Of a stretch of DNA of 64,000 bases, positions 17,680-27,534 are shown in pieces. Origin of the DNA: Gammaproteobacteria bacterium (lineage in GTDB: Bacteria > Pseudomonadota > Gammaproteobacteria > Burkholderiales > Nitrosomonadaceae); the NCBI GenBank assembly GCA_030431985.1, contig JAUIIB010000014.1, positions 1 to 64,000 of the forward strand, given 5' to 3'. The position numbers were made by a program, and so were the translations under genes. Within the stretch, counting starts at the first letter, position 1; every line of letters starts with the position of its first letter. The notes beneath the pieces were generated by a model, which was not told the origin of the DNA, searched no databases, and saw nothing but the letters and a program-made list of their open reading frames with translations.

Positions 17680-18450
17680 CTATTTATAGTTTTTACTGAA
17701 TGGTTTTCTGTAGCCGGCAAGCAACATCATCAAACCCGACCCTATTAACATTAAAATTCCAGGCTCAGGCACCACATTCAAACCCGATTCAAAAGACAGG
17801 ATCTGATAATTCGGCTGCAGATTTACTTTAACCACTTGCGTAACTGAAAATGGCTGATTGACATCATTGACTGCAATACGCCCGAACCCTTCATTAAAAC
17901 CAAAACCGCCACTAATCTTCTCGCTACTAATCATTGAGGCGCCGACCGTATCAAAAAGGGTATTTGAGGTATTGTAGTAATAATCTATTTCTATACTATT
18001 GAGTGGATTCGCACCTAAACTACCCAGAAAACCACCAGTAATAAATCCATTTCCACCCAATCCATCCAGAGAAAAATCGTTATCTGATATTTCAATAGTT
18101 AGCGAACCACCATTGATCGAAGAAATAGCGAGTTGACGCAGAAACAAACCAGCCATCACCTCGCTATTTGGTGGATACGGCTTTGAAGCACCCATTGACG
18201 TAGTTAGAAAAAAATTCGGCGTACTGAACGATGCTGACAGCAAGCCTAATATGCCCGGCGAATTATCAGGCGCAACACCTGTACCGGTACCGATCAGTTG
18301 ATCTGTTGCCGTAACAACCGTTGGCGCACCATTTAAAGGTGTGTCTGTAATTCTAAGCATTAATGACGCATGACTTGAATTTATACACACCAATAAAAAA
18401 ATGATGAATGTCAAAGATGAATTCATTGCGTTAATTGTTGATTTATTCAT
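17680..18450 (-). CDS. PEP-CTERM surface protein in the siderophore locus
   Basis: A 256-residue exported protein. The ATG at 18450 has GGAG seven bases upstream, so an in-frame TTG 15 bp earlier is rejected. The signal peptide cleaves near SSHA. The C terminus has VVPEPG, a hydrophobic helix (ILMLIGSGLMMLLAG), then YRKPFSK, a PEP-CTERM sorting signal. The mature part is Gly/Ser/Asn-rich without a known domain. It starts 78 bp after the TonB-receptor gene and probably shares its Fur-controlled transcript, which is unusual for an exosortase substrate. Confidence 0.85.
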   Translation of the reverse strand: MNKSTINAMNSSLTFIIFLLVCINSSHASLMLRITDTPLNGAPTVVTATDQLIGTGTGVAPDNSPGILGLLSASFSTPNFFLTTSMGASKPYPPNSEVMAGLFLRQLAISSINGGSLTIEISDNDFSLDGLGGNGFITGGFLGSLGANPLNSIEIDYYYNTSNTLFDTVGASMISSEKISGGFGFNEGFGRIAVNDVNQPFSVTQVVKVNLQPNYQILSFESGLNVVPEPGILMLIGSGLMMLLAGYRKPFSKNYK

Positions 18451-18528
18451 ATTGTTATTCTCCAAAGAATCACCAAATACTATCTAAGTATCTGACTAAT
18501 AATTATTAAACTGAATGCCAACTGCACT

Positions 18529-20604
18529 TTACCAATTAAATGCGTAACTGACTCCGACCATGCGGCCAGGACCCGTAGCAAAACCGTACGGTGTTCCAGA
18601 GGCCTGACTAACTAATGGAAAATAGTTCTCATTTAATAAATTTCTTACAGCTACTGTAAACTGCCCGGGCCCTACTTCGAGACTGGTCGACAAATCCACA
18701 AGTACATAATCATTAACCGGCAATCCTCCAAATTGCGTTGAATTCGGTGTGCGATCTGCGATATAGAGTGTTTGCATCCTGTTCCGCCACCAGTCAAATG
18801 GACTGTATTCAAGATAGCCTGACAATTTCACGGGAGAAATTCGGGTGTTAGGCAGATCTTCATCATATTTGCCATCGTCATCCAGGTCGATTTCACCTTC
18901 CGCCCAACTCGCCGTCCCTCCGACATTTACCTGTTCGGTAACTTGATAAGATAACTCACCCTCAACACCCCATATACGTTCAGGCAGTTTGACAATACTG
19001 AGATCCTTGTTAAAAGTCGTGCCGTTATTCGATGTGCTATAAAATCCAACTACCGATGCCTTCACAGGTCCGTATCTGCCCCGCAAACCCAGTTCATAGT
19101 TATGAACCTTCTGAGCTTCTGACGCCAGTTGTCCAGCACTAGTTACACTTACGTCTGCATCTCTGATTGCGCGTCCGATATCTGCAAGCGAGAAACTCTG
19201 AGAATAGCCACCGTATAACTCAAGATGCTCGGTCAGAAAAACAACTGCACTGCCGTTAAATAGCGTTTCATTGTAATTCACCTCGTCACCACTAATATTG
19301 GCACCAGCACGATTGACCACGCTAGAAAAATCAACTGAGATAGCTTCCTGACGAATACCACCGCGCAAAATCCCATATTTACTAACCGGCAATTCAAGCT
19401 CAAAAAAACCTGCCAATGCATCTTGCTGCATATAAGGCACGACAGTTGGGCCGTCCAGCCCGGCCTGTACAACCTGGTCTCGCAGATAATCTAATCCCCA
19501 GACGGCACTGAATTCATAGCTTTTGATAGAAATCGGAGTATTAATCGTTAAACGGCTGCCGAATTTCTCTGCCCTGACTTCCGTCTGTGCGAATCCGGGA
19601 AATTTTGCAAAGCGTGCAATCTGATCGCCATAGTAACCTTTGACTGAAACATGGCTGCCAAACACATTTTTGTTGATGTAATCAACACCTACAAACGTAT
19701 TCTTGGTACCGGGCTTATATGGGTTGAACTGGCCGCGGACAGCAGGCGTTTTAATACCATTGCCTGGATCTCCAAGGCCAAATGTATAATTGGTATCCTG
19801 TCGGATATTAAAATGATTGACGGTAAACTGTACGCGTTGCTTGTCATTGTCAAAGTTGTACCCCAGCTTACCGAGAATGTTAAAAGTGTCGGTATCGGCC
19901 AATCCACCTTGCACACCAATCGGATCTGGCGCAATCCGGTCTCCTTTTGAATCAAAAAACTGACCGCGCTCTCCGTAGGTTCCTGACACCAGATAGTCCA
20001 CATTTTCTCGCGTACCGGAAATTCGGTGCGTCGTCTCCCACATGATTGAGTCATCAAAATGCTCTGTCGAGAAACGAATCCCCGCTTTCGAAAACCCTTC
20101 CCTCAGCTTCTTGGAGGCGTGCTTAGTTATGATGTTAACCAGGCCCCCAGCCGCACCAAAACCGTAGGCTGCAGTACCGCCCCGAACTATTTCTATCCGT
20201 TCAATAGCGTCAACATCGATAGTATTTAGATCACGGCTAGAAGAACGAAGGGCCGTCGATTGTGGAATTCCGTCAATCAGTACCAGATAATCACGGCCAC
20301 GCAAGTTTTGACCAAAAGTCGATAATGCTTCAGTACTGGGTCCTAAACCTGGCACTGTCTTAGCCAGGACGTCGCTCAAATTACGCGAATAGCCCGCCTG
20401 CTGCTTAATCTCAGCACTGGTTATTACACTAACCGAACGGGTCGTTTCCGATACGGGCGTTTCAGTTCGTGTTGCCGTCACTACCACCGGATCCATTTGG
20501 TTATTTTGAGCAAACAACAAACCAGATTGAATACATGTAGCAGATAAAAGTAAAAAGATACGCGACCTGAAACGTCTATGAAAAATAAGAATTATTAGTG
20601 CCAT
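18529..20604 (-). CDS. TonB-dependent ferric-siderophore receptor (IutA-like)
   Basis: A 691-residue outer-membrane receptor. An N-terminal signal is followed by a TonB box region (DPVVVTATR), the plug domain (NLRGRDYLVLIDGIPQS, DAIERIEIVRGG, AAGGLVNIITK) and a beta-barrel ending in aromatic FNW. The plug segment resembles aerobactin receptor IutA. It should import the ferric siderophore made by the iuc operon. Fur-like DNA lies just upstream. The annotated ATG at 20604 has no obvious ribosome-binding site, so the exact start is uncertain. Confidence 0.88.
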   Translation of the reverse strand: MALIILIFHRRFRSRIFLLLSATCIQSGLLFAQNNQMDPVVVTATRTETPVSETTRSVSVITSAEIKQQAGYSRNLSDVLAKTVPGLGPSTEALSTFGQNLRGRDYLVLIDGIPQSTALRSSSRDLNTIDVDAIERIEIVRGGTAAYGFGAAGGLVNIITKHASKKLREGFSKAGIRFSTEHFDDSIMWETTHRISGTRENVDYLVSGTYGERGQFFDSKGDRIAPDPIGVQGGLADTDTFNILGKLGYNFDNDKQRVQFTVNHFNIRQDTNYTFGLGDPGNGIKTPAVRGQFNPYKPGTKNTFVGVDYINKNVFGSHVSVKGYYGDQIARFAKFPGFAQTEVRAEKFGSRLTINTPISIKSYEFSAVWGLDYLRDQVVQAGLDGPTVVPYMQQDALAGFFELELPVSKYGILRGGIRQEAISVDFSSVVNRAGANISGDEVNYNETLFNGSAVVFLTEHLELYGGYSQSFSLADIGRAIRDADVSVTSAGQLASEAQKVHNYELGLRGRYGPVKASVVGFYSTSNNGTTFNKDLSIVKLPERIWGVEGELSYQVTEQVNVGGTASWAEGEIDLDDDGKYDEDLPNTRISPVKLSGYLEYSPFDWWRNRMQTLYIADRTPNSTQFGGLPVNDYVLVDLSTSLEVGPGQFTVAVRNLLNENYFPLVSQASGTPYGFATGPGRMVGVSYAFNW

Positions 20605-20639
20605 TTTTTAAATTGAGTTATATGAATGAAAATAAATAT

Positions 20640-20658
20640 GATAATGATTTTTATTAAC
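20640..20658 (-). promoter_or_regulatory. Fur box upstream of the TonB receptor
   Basis: GATAATGATTTTTATTAAC matches 15 of 19 positions of the Fur consensus. It lies 36 bp upstream of the receptor start, a position that fits promoter occlusion. Confidence 0.7.
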
Positions 20659-20778
20659 TATATATAATAAAAATATATCGACCATGATAGAAAGTCTTTG
20701 TTTTTACGAACATAAATACTGGTTCCGCTTAGTCAGAGGACATAATGGACATTATTCTGAAGAGCGCCTTGTATTCTT

Positions 20779-21900
20779 TTAATCGCATGAATTAGCCCGG
20801 TTAAAATTTGTTTGATTTTTATCGAGTTTTAATTGAGTCTTTTTTCGACGACACCACCAGGTGTACACACCGGTAATAAATAGGATTACAGGCACTAACC
20901 CGGAAATAAAAATCACAATGCGTCCCGATATTCCAGCAATTGTTCCAATATGCAACGGATATTTCATATCTGCAATCTGTTGACCCAGACCGCTATATTC
21001 AGAATTATGAATCATAAGCGCCTCTCCTGTTTCAGGGTGTAGCGCAACGTAGCTCGTTCCATTCGGATGCGCATCATCCGGAAACTTTAGCCTGACTATA
21101 AAAGGAATTTCGGGTCTACCCGGAAAGCTAAGCCAAGTTGCCTTCGCACCTGGCAAATATGACTCCGCCGCCTGCAATAATTTAGAAGGTGGCAATGGCA
21201 ACATATTCGGCTCGATCGATTCAATCACCGGTGGATCGGATAACGTCGGCCCGCCAAACAACTTAATTAACGCGGCATTCGTCGGCTTATAAAAAACCAT
21301 CGCGGCTCCCGTTATCGCTGCACTTGCCAGGAACACCATGGAAATCAGCCCGATCGATCGATGCAATGCGAACCATCGAGCAACTCGCGATGTCTTGTGC
21401 GGTATACGCAATGCTTGTCCTAACTTACACCACCCCGGCCACGCCAGCCAGAGGCCGGTCAAAACCGTAAACAACAGAATCAATCCAAGCAGTCCGTTTA
21501 TAAGCAACCCCTCATCGCTAGATAACAAATGCACATGAAAATCATGCAAAAATCCGAGTAACCCAGAATGTTCTTCTCGTATACCGAGAATATTCAGTTT
21601 CCATGGATCAACATAAATATTCGTTATTACATCGTTTTTACTAAGCCAATATTCAATACTATGATTGGATTCTCTCGGCAAACGAATAAATGATAAATTG
21701 TGTTTAGAAAATTCAGTTGTTATTTTATGAGTAGCCTCATCCAATTGTATCGGGCCGGATTGTGATGCTACCTGCCATAAATTTGAATTAAAATAAGTGT
21801 CCAGTTCATCATCGAATACAAGAATACTGCCAGATATTCCCGAAAAACTGAAAAATACTCCAATAGCAACACCAATCCACAAATGAATTTTTTGTAACAA
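20779..21900 (-). CDS. PepSY-domain membrane protein, probable siderophore-iron reductase
   Basis: A 373-residue protein of the PepSY-associated TM family. Hydrophobic helices lie near residues 5-28, 130-155, 180-205 and 325-350, with a large periplasmic loop. His residues in and beside the helices (for example LHDFHVHLL and FALHRSIG) could bind haem. Such proteins often sit beside TonB receptors and reduce ferric siderophores at the inner membrane. The start is a TTG at 21900 supported by AGGAG at good spacing. A Fur box lies 90 bp upstream. The reductase role is inferred from family and context. Confidence 0.75.
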   Translation of the reverse strand: MLQKIHLWIGVAIGVFFSFSGISGSILVFDDELDTYFNSNLWQVASQSGPIQLDEATHKITTEFSKHNLSFIRLPRESNHSIEYWLSKNDVITNIYVDPWKLNILGIREEHSGLLGFLHDFHVHLLSSDEGLLINGLLGLILLFTVLTGLWLAWPGWCKLGQALRIPHKTSRVARWFALHRSIGLISMVFLASAAITGAAMVFYKPTNAALIKLFGGPTLSDPPVIESIEPNMLPLPPSKLLQAAESYLPGAKATWLSFPGRPEIPFIVRLKFPDDAHPNGTSYVALHPETGEALMIHNSEYSGLGQQIADMKYPLHIGTIAGISGRIVIFISGLVPVILFITGVYTWWCRRKKTQLKLDKNQTNFNRANSCD

Positions 21901-21989
21901 ACCAAACTCCTGTTCCTAAAGTGAATGCAAGCGCATGCAATTGACGATAATTAGCTGTAGATAGGCTAATTCATAATATTAATACATAT

Positions 21990-22008
21990 GATAATCATTA
22001 TTATTATT
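21990..22008 (-). promoter_or_regulatory. Fur box upstream of the PepSY gene
   Basis: GATAATCATTATTATTATT matches 15 of 19 Fur consensus positions, about 90 bp upstream of the TTG start. It is the fourth such site in the siderophore island. Confidence 0.65.
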
Positions 22009-22010
22009 AT

Positions 22011-22646
22011 TTACAATAATAATATTTGTGTTGGCCTATACTGTGGATAAAATTAATATGATTCTGCTAGAAGCTGCATTACAGCGGTTAACGCAGTACG
22101 GCATGGTATTGCTCTTCTAGTTTGAAGCACGCATGTATAACGCTTGTGGGTCAGTAGATCGGCACTCATACACCGCGTTAGAACCTATCCGAATAGAGAA
22201 TGATTCAATTTTGCATAACTATTCGGTGCAGCAGTGACGTTTTCGTTCGAGAGCTTTTGCCTACCCCCATTATTGTTCGATAGGTTTGATATCTGGAGTA
22301 AGGCAGCTGGAAGAGCAAAGGCGCCCGGATTTTTGGGTAAGTCGGCAGTAAACCCGACTACAACCACGCGGCAAGCATTGACTCAGGCGGTCTACACGAT
22401 GTGTTATATGCGCTGTATGCTGCGAGTGTGAACACGCAAAACTATCCGCGTTTGAGTGGAAAACGACATTGAAAAATACCCATCATAAAATAATCAATTG
22501 CCGATCAGTTTGCCGGAGATTATTACTGCCACCAGATTCAATCCCTCGCTGAATTTTACCTTCAATCTGTCGATGATATCTCACGCCGTTTGTTTATTAA
22601 TTTATCGCAAGCCATATTTTCAAAGCGATATCATTTAACTAAGGAG
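22011..22646. other. Gap with possible gene remnants
   Basis: No confident gene in this stretch. An 8-bp inverted repeat CCGAATAG/CTATTCGG lies at 22189-22226. Around 22490-22670 on the plus strand a frame without a start codon stays open for about 58 codons (including DQFAGDYYCHQIQSL and DDISRRLFINLSQ), which looks like part of a decayed protein. The family is not recognised. Confidence 0.25.
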
Positions 22647-23852
22647 CTATTGATCTGGGTTTTGATTTTTTAACACCCAGACGTCTTCGTATGGCGTTCT
22701 GAAAAAAAAGGTAACATCATTGGCCGCATCGTAAACAAATCGCTGATAAATAAATCCGTTGCCGTCAGGACCGTTGGGAACAGTTTCGGAAAACCAGTTA
22801 TTGGTCGACACATCGTAATACCATAACTCCCGGCCCTGATGACCATGACCGCCATAAGCAATAAAATATCCGTTTTTTGAATCAAATGTCCAGCCCGGCG
22901 CCCGGCGCTTAGGCAGTTCGTCGGGGACACCAGGTGTAGCAATAGTTCTGGAATCGATATCAAATACTGTCACCCGATTTGAATCGTTTGATCCACCATA
23001 AAGTACTATCTTTCGTGTATCTGGATCGAGGACTGCCGAACGCTCCGACGGGTGGAAAAAGTTAAGAGAAAAATCGTCCCACCCGACCGCATCCACGTCA
23101 AATGCTTTAATCCGATTAGCATAAAAATGATAAATTTTATTTGTCACCGGATCATATTCCGAGGACATCGCCAGATTCTGATTCCACGACCAGGTTAAAT
23201 CAGGGTCAAGATCGGTCCATTGCCTTGTGGCCGGATCGAATATCCATAAATCCATTAAACCAGACCCTCTGCCACAAATACTGCCGCCATGCGCCCACAT
23301 GATATTTAAGTGCGATATAAAAACCATTTGATCATAAGTGTGCCGAGACTTTGGCTGTCCGTCTGATAATCTGTGTAAATTGATATTCGATGTACACTCA
23401 TCAAACGATTTCGGTGACGGGTCAGTCAGGCGTTTCCAGGTTAGAGATTTAAGATCAAACGTATAAACCTCATTGCCGTAGTAGTCGGCATGACCGCCTC
23501 CCCAGAAATACACAAGCCCCCGCTGATCGTCCTTGACAGCACCGCTATAAGCAAAGATGTTAAAACTGCAGCATGTCGATTTGCCATCGTAAAACATATC
23601 CGATGCCACTTGTGTCATTTTAGTGTTTGGAATTTGACGCCAGCTTTTATCGGGAAGCGCGGCTAAAAAGCGGGCGGCTGCATCAGTGTCTGAATTATTG
23701 TTTTTGATGGTATCGGCATGCCGGGCTTTACCCGAGCCAATAATCGATTCGGTTTGAGTGTTACTATTACCTCTGCCCGAGGCTTCTCGTTCAGAAGAAC
23801 ATGAAAACACAAGAAGGATACATATAATAATGTTGGGATTAATTCTCAGCAT
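22647..23852 (-). CDS. Kelch-like beta-propeller lipoprotein
   Basis: A 401-residue lipoprotein with lipobox VFSC (Cys18) and a low-complexity linker to about residue 60. Several Kelch-type repeats follow, with GG-containing strands ending in W (VYFWGGGHADYYGNEVYTFD, MWAHGGSICGRGSG, IVLYGGSNDSN, FIAYGGHGHQGRELWYYD). The fold is very likely a beta-propeller of the galactose-oxidase/Kelch class. A CC pair (STCCSF) is near the first blade. It should be attached to the outer membrane. No substrate can be assigned. It sits next to an AbgT transporter on the same strand but 131 bp away. Confidence 0.75.
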   Translation of the reverse strand: MLRINPNIIICILLVFSCSSEREASGRGNSNTQTESIIGSGKARHADTIKNNNSDTDAAARFLAALPDKSWRQIPNTKMTQVASDMFYDGKSTCCSFNIFAYSGAVKDDQRGLVYFWGGGHADYYGNEVYTFDLKSLTWKRLTDPSPKSFDECTSNINLHRLSDGQPKSRHTYDQMVFISHLNIMWAHGGSICGRGSGLMDLWIFDPATRQWTDLDPDLTWSWNQNLAMSSEYDPVTNKIYHFYANRIKAFDVDAVGWDDFSLNFFHPSERSAVLDPDTRKIVLYGGSNDSNRVTVFDIDSRTIATPGVPDELPKRRAPGWTFDSKNGYFIAYGGHGHQGRELWYYDVSTNNWFSETVPNGPDGNGFIYQRFVYDAANDVTFFFRTPYEDVWVLKNQNPDQ

Positions 23853-23983
23853 AACGAAGCTAGTCTCTCATTTTGAATGTATTTCAGAAGGCATTTTCCC
23901 ACATATCAACCTGGCTGGGTCAATTCACGAATTTCTTATAAACTTTGCCAGATTCTTCCGTTCATTCGGGCGTTCCAGTTCCG

Positions 23984-25528
23984 TTACGGATAAGTATAAT
24001 TTGATTGGATACCCAGCGGAAAACCTGAAAAAATAAACAGCAACAAAAAAATTGTCCAGAATACGAGAAAAGTGACCGAATAGGGCAGCATTAAAGCTGT
24101 CACGGTGCCGATACCTGCATTTCTGACGTATCGCTGGCAATACACCACCACAAGGGGAAAATAGGGTAACAACGGTGTAATGATATTGGTACTCGAGTCG
24201 CCAATACGATAGGCGGCCTGCGTCAGATCCGGCGAAACGCCGAGCTGCATCAGCATGGGTACAAAGACCGTTGCTAGTAAACCCCACTTGGCACTCGCCG
24301 ACCCCACAAACAAGTTGATGAATGCCGTAATAAACACGACACCGATAACTGTAACGTATGATGGCATCGCAAGTGCCTTGAGTACGATCGCTCCCTGCAA
24401 TGCAAGCAGAATACCGAGGTTGGACTGTCCGAACGCATAGACAAACTGAGCGATAAAAAACATAATGACCATGTAATAGGCCATCTGTTGCATCGCTTTC
24501 GTCATACCCTCAATAATATCTTTCGAACTTTTCACAGTCCCGGCCACAATACCATAAACATAGCCCGGCACGACAAACATCATAAAAATCAGTGAAACGA
24601 TAGAGCGCATCATCGGCGCAGCACCGGATGCAAGCTCACCCGATGCGTCCCGCCATGGTGAACCGGCCGGCCAGGCCGTCGCTACCATGATCATAACCCC
24701 AAGCAGCACGGTCACTCCCGCAACGAACAACCCTTTACGTTCATGTGATGCAAGCGGTTGCAACGTCGGCAGATCCTCGAAATGTCCGGTAAGTTTGGTA
24801 CGACCTAACCGCGGTTCGACGATTTTTTCTGTCACGTACCAACCCAGACCAATAATTAAAAACGATGAAGCCGCTGTAAAAAAATAATTGTTAAGCGGAT
24901 TGAGTACAATGTTTGGATCAACAATCTGTGCACCTGCCTGCGAGAGCCCCTGAAGCAACGGATCAGCTGGTGACGGCACAAAACTTGCTGAAAAACCACC
25001 AGACACACCCGCGAAAGCGGCAGCAATCCCAGCCAGAGGATGCCGGCCAGCCGTATAAAAAATCACGCCCCCCAGCGGTATGACAAGCACATATCCTGCA
25101 TCGACTGCAGTATGACTGAAAATACCGGCAACAATAACTGCCGGTGTCAACAACCATTTCGGGGCAATACTCAGCAATATCCGCAAAGCCGCGTTAATAA
25201 ATCCACTGTGCTCGGCCACACCAATGCCAAGCATTGCTACAAGTACCACACCCACGGGATGAAAATGCGTGAAGTTAGTCACCATATCCGACATAAATGC
25301 GGCGATCGCCTGTCCGGAGATCAGGTTGTTGATAACCAGCGGTTCACCGGTTCGCGGATCGTCGATAGCAAAGGTAGCAAAAGAAAGCAACCATGACGAA
25401 ATCCAGACAACACACAGCAATACAACAAACAATATCGCAGGGTCGGGCAGTTTGTTGCCAGCGCGCTCCACCGCTTCAAGTATTCGGGAAAATAAACCAC
25501 ACTGTTTTTGCCGTACTTCTTCAGACAC
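23984..25528 (-). CDS. AbgT-family transporter
   Basis: A 514-residue inner-membrane protein with about 11-13 hydrophobic segments, matching the AbgT family (p-aminobenzoyl-glutamate importer AbgT, sulfonamide/p-aminobenzoate exporter MtrF). Family landmarks include NKLPDPAILFVVLL, GVVLVAMLGIGVAEHSG, SPADPLLQGL, NLFVGSASAKWGLLA and GDSSTNIITPLLPYFP. The start is a GTG at 25528 with GAGGG upstream. The substrate is unknown; efflux of antimetabolites is described for some members. Confidence 0.88.
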   Translation of the reverse strand: MSEEVRQKQCGLFSRILEAVERAGNKLPDPAILFVVLLCVVWISSWLLSFATFAIDDPRTGEPLVINNLISGQAIAAFMSDMVTNFTHFHPVGVVLVAMLGIGVAEHSGFINAALRILLSIAPKWLLTPAVIVAGIFSHTAVDAGYVLVIPLGGVIFYTAGRHPLAGIAAAFAGVSGGFSASFVPSPADPLLQGLSQAGAQIVDPNIVLNPLNNYFFTAASSFLIIGLGWYVTEKIVEPRLGRTKLTGHFEDLPTLQPLASHERKGLFVAGVTVLLGVMIMVATAWPAGSPWRDASGELASGAAPMMRSIVSLIFMMFVVPGYVYGIVAGTVKSSKDIIEGMTKAMQQMAYYMVIMFFIAQFVYAFGQSNLGILLALQGAIVLKALAMPSYVTVIGVVFITAFINLFVGSASAKWGLLATVFVPMLMQLGVSPDLTQAAYRIGDSSTNIITPLLPYFPLVVVYCQRYVRNAGIGTVTALMLPYSVTFLVFWTIFLLLFIFSGFPLGIQSNYTYP

Positions 25529-25715
25529 ACCGACCCTCGATGGCTTTTCTAGATTTCTAATACTATCGCCGCCACAACAGCTGCATCATTTAAATATTTG
25601 CTTGTGCGATATTACTGCGAACAGGGCATATTGCCAATTCTAAAAAACGGTTGTTCAAACAAAACCCATCAAAAACGCCTTCCTCCCAGAGGTTCTTTCG
25701 GAAACAATTTAGCGG

Positions 25716-26807
25716 TTAAACATTAAACCGGAAATGCACAACATCACCGTCTTTGACTACATACTCTTTGCCCTCCAGACGCATTTTTCCTGCTTCTTTA
25801 GCACCTTGTTCGCCATTACACGCAATGTATTCCTCATAACCAATTACTTCCGCACGGATAAAACCTTTTTCAAAATCGGTATGGATCACCCCTGCGGCTT
25901 GTGGTGCAGTGTCACCCTTATGAATGGTCCACGCACGCACCTCTTTAACACCTGCAGTGAAATAGGTCTGCAATCCGAGTAAATTGTAAGCAGCCCGAAT
26001 CAATCGATTGAGACCCGGTTCTTCGAGACCGATGTCCGCGAGAAAAATGGATTTGTCGTCATCAGATAAATCGGCTATTTCAGACTCCAACGATGCACAG
26101 ATCGCGACAACCGGCGCATTCTCCGATGCAGCATACTGTTTGATCTGATCCAGCAAAGGATTGTTTTCAAAACCGCTGTCATCGACATTAGCGACATAAA
26201 TGGCCGGTTTGGCGGTTAGCAAGCACAATGGTTTGAGCAATTGTTGCTGATCGCTGTCAATTACCAGAGAGCGTGCAGGTTTACCCTGATCGAGATGCGC
26301 CTGCACCGTTTCCAGAAACTGACACAATTTAATCGCATCTTTATTCCCCGACTTAGCAAGCTTGGATTCACGCTGCAATGCTTTATCAACTGTCGCCATA
26401 TCGGCCAAAACAAGCTCGGTTTGTATCACTTCGATGTCGGAAACAGGTTCCACCTTACCGGCCACATGGACAACATTATCATTGGCAAAACAACGCACCA
26501 TATTCACAATACCATCGGTTTCGCGGATATTTGCCAGAAACTTGTTCCCGAGCCCCTCTCCTTTGGATGCACCGGCAACCAATCCGGCGATATCGACAAA
26601 TTCTACTATTGCCGGCTGGATTTTCTGCGGCTTGACAATTTCAGCCAGCTTATTGATACGTGGGTCAGGTACTTCCACAATACCAACGTTGGGGTCAATC
26701 GTACAAAAAGGATAATTTTCCGCAGCAATGCCTGCTTTGGTTAATGCATTAAATAATGTCGACTTCCCAACATTGGGCAAACCTACGATACCGCATTTCA
26801 AGCTCAT
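25716..26807 (-). CDS. ychF: Redox-regulated ATPase YchF (Obg-like)
   Basis: A 363-residue P-loop NTPase that prefers ATP and binds ribosomes. Features are the G1 motif GLPNVGKST, the [19 protein letters not shown] switch region, an altered G4 (YVANVDD) as expected in OLA1/YchF, and a TGS domain at the C terminus (about 280-363, ending VVHFRFNV). The length is standard (E. coli 363). It is downstream of pth, a common pth-ychF arrangement. Confidence 0.97.
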   Translation of the reverse strand: MSLKCGIVGLPNVGKSTLFNALTKAGIAAENYPFCTIDPNVGIVEVPDPRINKLAEIVKPQKIQPAIVEFVDIAGLVAGASKGEGLGNKFLANIRETDGIVNMVRCFANDNVVHVAGKVEPVSDIEVIQTELVLADMATVDKALQRESKLAKSGNKDAIKLCQFLETVQAHLDQGKPARSLVIDSDQQQLLKPLCLLTAKPAIYVANVDDSGFENNPLLDQIKQYAASENAPVVAICASLESEIADLSDDDKSIFLADIGLEEPGLNRLIRAAYNLLGLQTYFTAGVKEVRAWTIHKGDTAPQAAGVIHTDFEKGFIRAEVIGYEEYIACNGEQGAKEAGKMRLEGKEYVVKDGDVVHFRFNV

Positions 26808-26865
26808 GATGGATTCTCATTCGAAATATTTTAATTGTTTATGGATCAACCGTTAACACCCTAAA

Positions 26866-27432
26866 TTATTTGGTATGCAGCTTTAACATGGCAGATTGAA
26901 AATCACCCTGTGCGATTAAAGGCCATTCCTGCAGACTGCGGTCAATCGCCCCATTAATTTGCTCGGTTTCTTCCTTTCCGGGAGGATGCAGAACATATCG
27001 TACAACTGCGTCTCGATCCCCAGGATGACCGATGCCAATCCGAAGTCGCCAGAAATCCTTGGTACCCAGCTGTGCGGCAATATCCTTTAAGCCGTTATGG
27101 CCGCCAAGACCGCCGCTCCATTTGAGTTTAACCGCACCGGGCAACAAATCCAGTTCGTCGTGTACAACAACAATTTCATCGGGCTGAATTTTATAAAATC
27201 GACAAAGGGCTGCGACAGACTGTCCGCTGCGATTCATATAGGTTTGGGGTTTAAGTAACCACAGATCCGCTGGTTCCTGGCTGCAACGAGCACATAGGCC
27301 ATGAAAGCGCGCCTCGGGCTTAAGCGCAATCTTTAATTCATCAGCCAGACAATCAACCCAGTGAAACCCGGCATTATGACGCGTGTTCTCATATTCCTTT
27401 CCCGGATTACCCAAGCCGACAATCAGTTTCAT
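26866..27432 (-). CDS. pth: Peptidyl-tRNA hydrolase
   Basis: A 188-residue enzyme that cleaves peptidyl-tRNA released from stalled ribosomes. Landmarks are [20 protein letters not shown] with the catalytic His, [20 protein letters not shown] and [12 protein letters not shown]. The length fits the family. It is downstream of rplY, separated by a hairpin terminator, and upstream of ychF. Confidence 0.97.
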   Translation of the reverse strand: MKLIVGLGNPGKEYENTRHNAGFHWVDCLADELKIALKPEARFHGLCARCSQEPADLWLLKPQTYMNRSGQSVAALCRFYKIQPDEIVVVHDELDLLPGAVKLKWSGGLGGHNGLKDIAAQLGTKDFWRLRIGIGHPGDRDAVVRYVLHPPGKEETEQINGAIDRSLQEWPLIAQGDFQSAMLKLHTK

Positions 27433-27467
27433 AACCTATGAATGAATGTTGAAGTAATGACACCTAT

Positions 27468-27507
27468 AAAACAAAAATCTGCTGGGCTCTTTGAAAGCCA
27501 GCAGATT
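27468..27507 (-). terminator. Intrinsic terminator after rplY
   Basis: On the minus strand AATCTGCTGG pairs with CCAGCAGATT in a strong stem, followed by TTTTGTTTT. It lies 28 bp past the rplY stop, so pth probably depends on read-through or its own promoter. Confidence 0.8.
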
Positions 27508-27534
27508 CTCATGTACCCAGAAAGCGCTGAATGA

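Noticed and set aside
18450-18465. Earlier TTG start for the PEP-CTERM gene
   Set aside because: That TTG overlaps the GGAG ribosome-binding site of the ATG at 18450.
26241-26744. A 167-codon frame opposite ychF
   Set aside because: Same reasoning: ychF has all G-domain motifs and standard length.
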